Position numbers and translations under genes: made by a program
DNA from: Planctomycetota bacterium
GTDB taxonomy: Bacteria > Planctomycetota > Planctomycetia > Pirellulales > Thermoguttaceae
Direction: 5' to 3'
Assembly (NCBI GenBank): GCA_023621895.1
Contig: JAMOAF010000398.1
Coordinates: forward strand, 1 to 21,801
Length of the DNA stretch: 21,801 nt
Part shown: positions 15,775 to 21,801 of the stretch, piece after piece
Numbering within the stretch: the stretch's first letter is position 1
Layout: each line of letters opens with the position of its first letter
Notes under the pieces: model-generated
The model's database searches: none
What the model saw: the letters and a program-made list of their open reading frames with translations, nothing else
What the model was told of the DNA's origin: nothing

Positions 15775-16740
15775 ATGCGCGACATCCAGATCGCCGCGGC
15801 GCAGTTCGAAGCCCGCGACGCCGACAAGGACTACAATTTCAGCCGGATCGAATCGCTCGCCCAACGCGCCGCCGCGAAGGGCGCCGAGATCGTCAGTTTC
15901 CACGAGTGCTGCATCTGCGGCTATACGTTTCTCCAGGAACTCTCGCGCGAAGCGCTCGAGGAGCTTGCCGAACCGGTCCCCGGCGAGAGCACCCGGCGGC
16001 TGGAGCGTCTGGCCGCCGACTTGAAAGTCGCCGTGCTGGCCGGGCTTGTCGAGCGCCGCGGCGGCAAGCTCTACAACACCTACGTTGCCGCCGATCCGGA
16101 TCGCGGCCTGGTGACCAGGTTCAGCAAGATTCATGCCTTCATCAGTCCCCACCTGAGTTGCGGCGACCGGATCGAGGTCTTCGAACTCCGCGGCGTCCGC
16201 TGCTCGATCCTGATCTGCTACGACAATAACCTCGTCGAGAATCCCCGCATCGCGGCGCTGTCCGGCGCCGAGGTGATCTTCGCCCCGCATGTGACCTGCG
16301 GGCTGCCGAGTCCGATGCCAGGCCGCGGCAAGATCGACCGGGCGCTCTGGGAGAACCGCCAGCGCGATCCGGTGCCGCTGCGGATGGAGTTCGACGGCCC
16401 CAAGGGGCGCGCCTGGCTGATGCGCTGGCTGCCCGCCCGAGCGTACGAAAACGGCGTCTATTACATCTTCGCCAACGCCGTTGGCGTGGACCACGATACG
16501 ATCAAGACCGGCGGCGCGATGGTCCTCGACCCGTTTGGCGAGATTCTCGCCGAATCCCGCGTTTTGGGCGACGATGTCGTCGTCGGCCTCTGCACGCCCG
16601 AAAAGATCGAGCTCTCCAGCGGTCGGCGCTACCTCCGCGCGCGGCGGCCGGACCTGTATGAAAAACTGACCGAGCCGCTCCCGCCCGGTCAAACCCCGCA
16701 GGTGAACCCCGGCTGGCGGATCAAAGCGCCGGAGAAATAG
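15775..16740 (+). CDS. Nitrilase-superfamily carbon-nitrogen hydrolase
   Basis: 321 residues. The Glu-Lys-Cys triad is E44 (SFHECCICGY), K118 (RFSKIHAF) and C148 (ILICYDNN). Further family features are NTYVAADPDRG, the ANAVGVDH segment and the late MVLDPFGEILAES. Members hydrolyse amides, nitriles or N-carbamoyl compounds in the cytoplasm; the exact substrate cannot be read from sequence. The ATG at 15775 is preceded by a GGGGGTGG stretch; the open frame continues upstream through non-coding repeat-like sequence, so I use this start. Its 3' end faces the inositol-phosphate synthase gene 111 bases away. Confidence 0.9.
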   Translation: MRDIQIAAAQFEARDADKDYNFSRIESLAQRAAAKGAEIVSFHECCICGYTFLQELSREALEELAEPVPGESTRRLERLAADLKVAVLAGLVERRGGKLYNTYVAADPDRGLVTRFSKIHAFISPHLSCGDRIEVFELRGVRCSILICYDNNLVENPRIAALSGAEVIFAPHVTCGLPSPMPGRGKIDRALWENRQRDPVPLRMEFDGPKGRAWLMRWLPARAYENGVYYIFANAVGVDHDTIKTGGAMVLDPFGEILAESRVLGDDVVVGLCTPEKIELSSGRRYLRARRPDLYEKLTEPLPPGQTPQVNPGWRIKAPEK

Positions 16741-16851
16741 GGGCTGCGGGGTGAATCCGACAGCCTGGAAGACTGCACCGAAGACATCGCTTGCATGATT
16801 GCCGCGCCGGCGCGGAGAGCGGTCCGCGGCGATCCCGGTGAGCGCGGCAGT

Positions 16852-18048
16852 TCAGGCTTGTGCGGCCCATTGTTCGAGCATCTGGAACTGGCGCACGAAG
16901 CCCTGTTCAGCGACACCCTGGGGGCTTTTGAAAAAGCTCGCCAAGAAGGTCATTTGCCCGACCTGGCCGCGGCGCCGAGCCAGGTCGGTGAATCGGATCA
17001 GGTCGAGAACCAGAGGGGCGGCCAGGAGGGAGTCGCACCCCTGCCAGGTGAACTGGAGCGTCATGGGCGTGCCCAGGAACCCCTGGAAGTGGATGTGGTC
17101 CCAGGCGGTTTTCCAGTCGCCAAGGCTCTCGATGTACTCGATGGAGACCAGGGTCTGCGGCGCGTAGCCGAGAATCTCGCGAAGCAGGTGGTCTTTGCTG
17201 GCGACCTTGCCGGCCTTGTTCACCGGGTCGTTGAGCACCTTGCCATCGAGGTTGCCGAAGATGTTGTGCCCGACCCAACTCATCACCCGGAGGTTGCGAT
17301 GGCGAAACATCGGGGCAAGCACGCTTTTCATCAGCGTTTCGCCGGTTTTCCCATCGCGGCCCATGTGCCGGGTGTTGTGGGTCCGCGCAAGCTCGTCGAG
17401 GGCCGCCGTGTCGGACCCCAGCGAGGGCGTGAAGTTGATATACGAGCAGCCCAGCTCCATGGCGGCCACGGCGTAGAGCGAACTGGCGCGCAGCGGGCAG
17501 TCCGAGGGCTCGTCGAGCATCGGATTCAGCAAAGCCCAACTGTCCGGGACCCGCTCGGCGGCTACGGGCGGCTCGGTCGACGCGATATTCACTACGATCA
17601 CGTGGGCAAGCTGCTCCGTCTCGGAAAAGCGGCGGATGTCGTCCTTGATCCGCTCGACCGCCTCGCGGGGCGACCTGTCGCGGGCCGGTGGCATATCGGC
17701 CAACGCGGAGATCGTCGGCCCGCACCCGATCAGCGTTCCGGTACGAATCCGCCCGTCGGCCTCATCGAGCAGATCAGCGCACTGGCGAACCAGCCCCGGA
17801 TCGAATGCCCGATGGTCCTCGGCAAGCCGCTGGGCCTCGTCGCGCAGGCGCCCCCCGCGGATTTCGTGCCCGGCGACGACCATCGCGTTCCAGTCGGGCA
17901 GCTGAAGACCGGCAAACGCCGGCAATCGGCTGACAAGCGCCGACTCGCCGACCAATCCTCGAGCCAACGCACAGAGGCCCACGGTTGCCGTCGTCGCGAC
18001 GCCGCCGCGGGCGCCGATCAGCCAGATTCCCAGTCGTCCACTTGCCAT
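16852..18048 (-). CDS. ino1: Inositol-3-phosphate synthase
   Basis: 398 residues, the length of the prokaryotic form. It converts glucose 6-phosphate to inositol 3-phosphate with NAD. Visible features: an N-terminal nucleotide-binding loop (WLIGARGGVATT), VVNIASTEPP, YINFTPSLGSD, the conserved GRDGKTGETLMKSVL, then NIFGNLDGKVLNDP and a lysine-rich KAGKVASKDH, and HIHFQGFLGTPM near the C-terminus. The NAD loop differs from the GxGGNNGTT of eukaryotic enzymes, as in other bacterial members. Inositol phosphate would feed phosphoinositide lipids or a solute; no partner enzyme is adjacent. No strong ribosome binding site precedes the ATG. Confidence 0.9.
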   Translation of the reverse strand: MASGRLGIWLIGARGGVATTATVGLCALARGLVGESALVSRLPAFAGLQLPDWNAMVVAGHEIRGGRLRDEAQRLAEDHRAFDPGLVRQCADLLDEADGRIRTGTLIGCGPTISALADMPPARDRSPREAVERIKDDIRRFSETEQLAHVIVVNIASTEPPVAAERVPDSWALLNPMLDEPSDCPLRASSLYAVAAMELGCSYINFTPSLGSDTAALDELARTHNTRHMGRDGKTGETLMKSVLAPMFRHRNLRVMSWVGHNIFGNLDGKVLNDPVNKAGKVASKDHLLREILGYAPQTLVSIEYIESLGDWKTAWDHIHFQGFLGTPMTLQFTWQGCDSLLAAPLVLDLIRFTDLARRRGQVGQMTFLASFFKSPQGVAEQGFVRQFQMLEQWAAQA

Positions 18049-18104
18049 CAGTTCGATCCAAAATCGCGTTTCAGTCTCTCATCACCGCCTGGCAGCGACC
18101 ACCT

Positions 18105-18130
18105 CGTTCCCAAGCTCCAACTTGGGGACG
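18105..18130. repeat. Palindromic intergenic repeat
   Basis: CGTTCCCAAG pairs with CTTGGGGACG (10 bp, one wobble) around CTCCAA. Translated, this unit gives the KLELGNE peptide that turns up in spurious ORFs across many bacterial genomes, which marks it as a dispersed intergenic repeat. Confidence 0.6.
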
Positions 18131-18231
18131 CTCCCCCCCCGCCGGCCCCGGAAACGAGCAGGGCGAGGCTCCCAGCGGGGCAACCGCTTCCGGAAAGAGC
18201 GGGAGACCAGCGACCAGCGGCTCCCGCCCAC

Positions 18232-18260
18232 TTGGAAGAGCGCCTCGAAAACACTATGAT
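18232..18260 (+). promoter_or_regulatory. Candidate sigma-70 promoter for the aminotransferase
   Basis: TTGGAA at 18232-18237 and TATGAT at 18255-18260 are exactly 17 bases apart (4/6 and 5/6 to consensus). Transcription would begin near 18267, about 165 bases before the ATG. Prediction by eye only. Confidence 0.4.
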
Positions 18261-18431
18261 TGTCGGGTTCGCAACCGCTTGCGTCAACCTGACAAGGAGC
18301 GCGAGCGGGAAAGGTCCGCGTTTCTGCGAAGAATACATGGAATTGCCGACGCCGGGCGAGCCGAGAACGGACCAGCCGGCCCGTCGTTCTCCCCGTCAAC
18401 CTCCCCAATCCACGCCCATGGAGCCGTAATC

Positions 18432-19625
18432 ATGACTCTGAGCATCTCGCGAATCGTTCAAGCACTGGAACCCTCCGCGACCATCGCGATGGCCACGAAG
18501 GCCAAGGCGCTGAAGGCGACGGGCGAGACGGTCTACGACCTCAGCCTGGGCGAGCCCGATTTCGACACCCCGGCGCACATCCGCAAGGCCGCCCTCGAAG
18601 CCATGGAGAGCGGGCGCACCCACTACACCCAGTCCGGCGGGATTCCTGAACTGAGAAAGGCGATTGTCGACGCATACCGAACGGCGCATGGGCTGGAATA
18701 CTCTCCCTCTCAAGTGGTCGTGTCGAACGGGGCCAAGCACGCTTTGCACAACGTCTTCACGGCTCTTCTCGATCCGGGCGATGAGGTGATCATCCCCGCG
18801 CCCTACTGGGTCAGCTATGCCGAGCTGGTCAGGCTGACGGGAGCGGCGCCGGTAATTGTCCAAACCGAGCAGGCTGACAATTTCCGGCTCACGCCCGAGG
18901 CATTTCGGGCCGCGATCACCAGCAAGACGAAGGTCCTGTTGTTGTGCAGCCCATCCAACCCGACCGGCAGCATGTACTCGCCGGAGGATCTCGGGGGACT
19001 GGCCGATATCGTGCTGGAGAAGAACCTGACCGTCGTTGCCGACGAAATCTACGAACGGCTGGTCTACGGCGATCACACGTTCGCCAGCTTCCCGACGGTT
19101 CGCCCCGGACTCCAGGAGCGAACGGTGGTGGTCAACGGCGTCAGCAAGACCTATGCGATGACCGGCTGGCGGATCGGCTGGGCGATGGGGCCGGCCAATC
19201 TGGCCAAGGCGATGGACGACCTGCAAAGCCAGGAGACCTCGTGCCCTTGCAGCGTCAGCCAATACGCATCGCTGGCGGCACTCAGCGGGCCGCAAGAATG
19301 CGTCGACCAGATGCTCGCCGAGTTCGCCAAGCGGCGCGACTATGTTGAACAGCGGATCGCGGCGATCGACGGCCTGAGCTGCGCGGAAATGGCCGGCGCG
19401 TTTTATGCCTTCATCAACATCAGCCGCCACCTTGGCCGAAAATACCAGGGCGTCCAGATCGACAACTCGGCCCAGTGGTGCCTGGAGCTGCTCGGCCGGC
19501 AGAAAGTGGCCACGGTGATGGGCTCGGCCTTCGGCGCCGAGGGGTACGCAAGGGCGTCGTTCGCCACGAGCATGGCCAACCTCGAAGCCGCCTTCGACCG
19601 CATCGAAGAATTCTTGAAGCAGTAG
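18432..19625 (+). CDS. aspC: Aspartate aminotransferase (class I/II, beta subgroup)
   Basis: 397 residues. A cytoplasmic PLP enzyme interconverting aspartate and 2-oxoglutarate with oxaloacetate and glutamate. Features of the beta-type bacterial enzyme: LSLGEPDFDTPAHI, YTQSGGIPELRKAI, the NPTG segment (CSPSNPTG), VADEIYERLVYG, PLP-binding K239 in VSKTYAMTGWRIGW, and the C-terminal ARASFATSM carrying the carboxylate-binding arginine. GGAG lies eight bases before the ATG; a long open frame runs in from upstream but is not family-like. It stands alone, with divergent and repeat regions on either side. Confidence 0.95.
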   Translation: MTLSISRIVQALEPSATIAMATKAKALKATGETVYDLSLGEPDFDTPAHIRKAALEAMESGRTHYTQSGGIPELRKAIVDAYRTAHGLEYSPSQVVVSNGAKHALHNVFTALLDPGDEVIIPAPYWVSYAELVRLTGAAPVIVQTEQADNFRLTPEAFRAAITSKTKVLLLCSPSNPTGSMYSPEDLGGLADIVLEKNLTVVADEIYERLVYGDHTFASFPTVRPGLQERTVVVNGVSKTYAMTGWRIGWAMGPANLAKAMDDLQSQETSCPCSVSQYASLAALSGPQECVDQMLAEFAKRRDYVEQRIAAIDGLSCAEMAGAFYAFINISRHLGRKYQGVQIDNSAQWCLELLGRQKVATVMGSAFGAEGYARASFATSMANLEAAFDRIEEFLKQ

Positions 19626-19973
19626 CAGCGCAAGCCAGACCACGTAGGGTGGTCGAGAGCGGCCAAACCCGAGGCGGTTCGAACCACGATCACCGTCTCA
19701 CGGAATCGAATGCGGCCGAAGCGCCAAACACGTCAGCGCTGCCCCACCATTGGCCGGGCACATGGCGGCGTGACGGGCCAGGAGACCCGTCCTACGGGAA
19801 AGACGGGCCGGGAGACCCGTCCTACGGGAAAGACGGGCCGGGAGATCCGTCCTACGGGAAAGACGGGCCGGGAGATCCGTCCTACGGGAAAGACGGGCCG
19901 GGAGACCCGTCCTACGGGAAAGACGGGCCAGGAGACCCATCTCACACAAGACTGTTTTTCGGTAACTGCCCCC
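19626..19973. other. Intergenic region with tandem repeats before recD2
   Basis: 348 bp between two plus-strand genes. No gene is supported; half of it is the 30-bp tandem array. I see no clear terminator after the aminotransferase and no clear promoter or Shine-Dalgarno for recD2 (only TTTTTC then GGTAAC before the ATG). Confidence 0.6.
19772..19942. repeat. 30-bp tandem repeat array, five full units and one partial
   Basis: Units begin with GACGGGCC at 19772, 19802, 19832, 19862, 19892 and 19922; the sixth diverges after about 18 bases. Within a unit, GACGGG and CCCGTC can pair around an 8-base loop, and CCCGT can alternatively pair with ACGGG three bases on. Units differ at two positions (A/G and C/T): the outer ones carry A and C, the middle ones G and T, a pattern expected from unequal exchange. 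Being a multiple of three, the array keeps frames open on both strands, which explains long false ORFs here. Confidence 0.9.
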
Positions 19974-21801
19974 ATGTCCGAGGAAATCAGCGGCTGGATC
20001 GAACGGGTCACCTACCACAACCCGGAAAATGGATTCGCCGTTCTGAAGGTGAAGGTCAGGGGCCACGGCGACCTGGTCACAGTCGTCGGAACGGCCACCT
20101 CGGTCTCTGCCGGAGAACAGGTCGAGGCGTCGGGACGCTGGGTCGTCGACCGAGAGCACGGCCAACAGTTCCAAGCCGAGAAGTTGAAAATCTCGCACCC
20201 CGCCTCGGCGGCAGGCATCCAGAAGTACCTGGCCTCCGGAGCGATCCGCAGCATCGGCCCCAAACTGGCGGAGAGGATCGTCGGCATCTACAAGGAACGG
20301 ACCCTGGAGGTGTTCGAAAAGACGCCGGATTTTCTCCTGCACATTCGCGGGATCGGCAGCGCGAAGCTGAGGCGAATCCGGCAGAGTTGGGACGAGCAGC
20401 GCGAAGTCCGCAAGATCATGCTCTTTCTCTCCGAGCACGGCATCGGTTCGGGGCGAGCCGTGAGAATCTATCGAACCTATGGCCAGGAGGCGATCGCCAA
20501 GATCGAGGCCAACCCCTACCAACTGGCCGATGACATCCGCGGCATCGGCTTCAAAACGGCGGATGAACTGGCCGCGAAGATGGGCATTGCCCGCAATAGC
20601 CCGCACCGGGCGCGGGCGGCGGTCCGCTACACCCTCCAACAATTGTCTTCCGAGGGGCACTGTGGCTACCCGGAGCCCGAAACCGTCGAGCGGACCGTCA
20701 AACTCCTCGAAATCGATCGTGGGATTGTCGGTGAGGCCGTCGAATATGGGGTCGGCGAGGGCCTGGTCATCCGGGAGACAATCGACGGGCAACCCTGGCT
20801 TTACCTGGCGGCCCTCTACCGCGCGGAAATCGGCCTGGCCCAGTCGGTCCGCCGAATCGCCGCGGGGCCGCACCCGCTGCCCCGGATCGACGTTGAAAAG
20901 GCGATCGGTTGGGTCGAGCAAAAACTGGCGATCACGCTGGCCGAAGGCCAACGGGAAGCGATCCGGCAGGCGTGCCAGCGCAAGTTTCTGGTGATCACCG
21001 GGGGGCCGGGGGTCGGCAAGACAACGCTTGTTCGCAGCATCCTGGAGATCTGTACAGCCAAAAAACTCAAATGCGTGCTCGCCGCCCCAACCGGCAGAGC
21101 GGCGAAGCGGTTGGCGGAAACCAGCGGGCGGACGGCCAAGACAATCCACCGGCTGCTCGAGTTCGACCCCGTCGAGGCGGAGTTCAAGAGAAACCAGGGA
21201 AATCCGCTCAAAGGCGACCTGTTCGTTCTCGACGAGACCTCGATGGTCGACGTGGTGCTCGGGCATCAGTTGCTCCGGGCGGTTCCCTCCGAGGCCGCGG
21301 TGGTGTTCGTCGGCGACGTGGATCAACTCCCCTCGGTTGGGCCCGGCTGTGTTCTGGGCGACCTGATTGCATCCGGCGCTGTGCCCGTGGTCCGCCTGAC
21401 GGAGGTTTTCCGGCAGGCGTCTGAAAGCCGGATCATCACGGCGGCCTACGCAGTCAACCACGGCCGCATGCCCGACTTGAGGGCGCACGAGGGTTTGAGC
21501 GATTTCTACTTCATCGAGTCGCAAGAGCCCGAAGCGATTCAGGAGCTGATTGTCCGCTTGGTCAAGGAGCGGATTCCGGGGCGATTCGGTTTCGACCCCA
21601 AGGCCGACATCCAGGTGCTCGCGCCGATGAACCGGTCGCAGCTTGGAGCGCGGAATCTGAACCTGGTATTGCAGGAGGCCTTGAATCCCTCTACCGGAGG
21701 CCCGGAAGTTGAACGCTTTGGCTGGACGTTTCGGATTGGCGACCGCGTGATCCAGACCGAGAACGACTACCAGCGGTACGTATTCAACGGCGATCTGGGG
21801 A
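19974..21801 (+). CDS. recD2: RecD2-type ATP-dependent DNA helicase (3'-partial)
   Basis: The frame from the ATG at 19974 stays open to the right edge, giving 609 residues of a family usually 720-750 long. The N-terminal OB-like domain (ISGWIERVTYHNPENGFAVL) and helix-hairpin-helix pair (GIGSAKLRRI, GIGFKTADEL) mark RecD2 and not the RecBCD subunit. Superfamily 1B helicase motifs follow: Walker A GGPGVGKTT from residue 343, AAPTGRAAKRL, Walker B LDETSMVD, GDVDQLPSVGPG, LTEVFRQ and QVLAPMNRSQLGA. It unwinds DNA 5' to 3' and takes part in repair. Walker B reads DETS where DEAS is usual, a mild change. Confidence 0.95.
   Translation, partial: MSEEISGWIERVTYHNPENGFAVLKVKVRGHGDLVTVVGTATSVSAGEQVEASGRWVVDREHGQQFQAEKLKISHPASAAGIQKYLASGAIRSIGPKLAERIVGIYKERTLEVFEKTPDFLLHIRGIGSAKLRRIRQSWDEQREVRKIMLFLSEHGIGSGRAVRIYRTYGQEAIAKIEANPYQLADDIRGIGFKTADELAAKMGIARNSPHRARAAVRYTLQQLSSEGHCGYPEPETVERTVKLLEIDRGIVGEAVEYGVGEGLVIRETIDGQPWLYLAALYRAEIGLAQSVRRIAAGPHPLPRIDVEKAIGWVEQKLAITLAEGQREAIRQACQRKFLVITGGPGVGKTTLVRSILEICTAKKLKCVLAAPTGRAAKRLAETSGRTAKTIHRLLEFDPVEAEFKRNQGNPLKGDLFVLDETSMVDVVLGHQLLRAVPSEAAVVFVGDVDQLPSVGPGCVLGDLIASGAVPVVRLTEVFRQASESRIITAAYAVNHGRMPDLRAHEGLSDFYFIESQEPEAIQELIVRLVKERIPGRFGFDPKADIQVLAPMNRSQLGARNLNLVLQEALNPSTGGPEVERFGWTFRIGDRVIQTENDYQRYVFNGDLG

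Larger units (their letters stand above)
18049..18431. other. Divergent intergenic region upstream of the aminotransferase
   Basis: 383 bp with no credible gene. It holds a hairpin repeat (18105-18130), a candidate promoter (18232-18260) and the aminotransferase ribosome binding site (GGAG at 18420-18423). Confidence 0.6.

Noticed and set aside
16795..18429. 544-codon open frame on the plus strand
   Set aside because: It is antisense to inositol-3-phosphate synthase, which has clear family motifs.
19772..19942. Possible CRISPR array
   Set aside because: The units abut with no spacers; it is a simple tandem repeat and no cas genes are present.
19698..21524. 608-codon open frame on the minus strand
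   Set aside because: It is antisense to recD2 and passes through the 30-bp tandem repeat, which keeps all frames open.

Overview
The window is high-GC bacterial DNA with densely packed genes and no rRNA, tRNA, transposase or CRISPR that I can see. The gene families fit a member of the Planctomycetota best: a KamA/ATP-grasp operon, an antitoxin of the 'SFGAW' type, a Tat-exported beta-helix protein, a beta-class aspartate aminotransferase, and intergenic repeats that recur in that phylum. This is inference from family resemblance; no marker gene is present. Both ends of the window cut through genes.

Layout, left to right. (1) 1-2680: 3' part of a hybrid sensor histidine kinase (TM-PAS-HisKA-HATPase-REC-REC-HPt), followed by a hairpin and about 600 bp without a convincing gene. 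(2) 3295-6400, plus strand: a tight three-gene operon of a lysine 2,3-aminomutase-like radical SAM enzyme, a YkgJ-type cysteine-cluster protein and a D-Ala-D-Ala-ligase-like ATP-grasp enzyme. The KamA has every lysine, PLP and cluster residue at the spacing of the clostridial enzyme but has lost all four zinc cysteines. The set could make and ligate beta-lysine or a similar beta-amino acid. (3) 6421-8096, minus strand: an NAD-dependent epimerase-like protein and an internally duplicated VOC-fold protein. (4) 8193-13350, minus strand: a MoeA fused to a periplasmic-binding-protein-like domain, a stand-alone MoeA, and a Tat-exported beta-helix protein. The two moeA genes code for the last step of molybdenum (or tungsten) cofactor assembly.

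Between the two moeA genes is the most unusual spot in the window. A second, decayed copy of the moeA 3' end sits directly before the moeA-PBP start, and the 0.5 kb between the two copies carries, on the opposite strand, an intact antitoxin gene followed by a VapC PIN toxin gene that has lost its middle. It reads as the scar of a toxin-antitoxin insertion into a moeA/moeA-PBP junction, with repair or duplication of the moeA end.

(5) 13351-13708: a repeat-rich gap with a long hairpin and a 24-bp direct repeat. (6) 13709-15424 (minus) and 15775-16740 (plus): divergent exported alpha/beta hydrolase and nitrilase-family amidohydrolase. (7) 16852-18048 (minus): inositol-3-phosphate synthase. (8) 18432-19625 (plus): aspartate aminotransferase. 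(9) 19772-19942: 30-bp tandem repeats. (10) 19974 to the right edge: RecD2 helicase, cut off by the window end.
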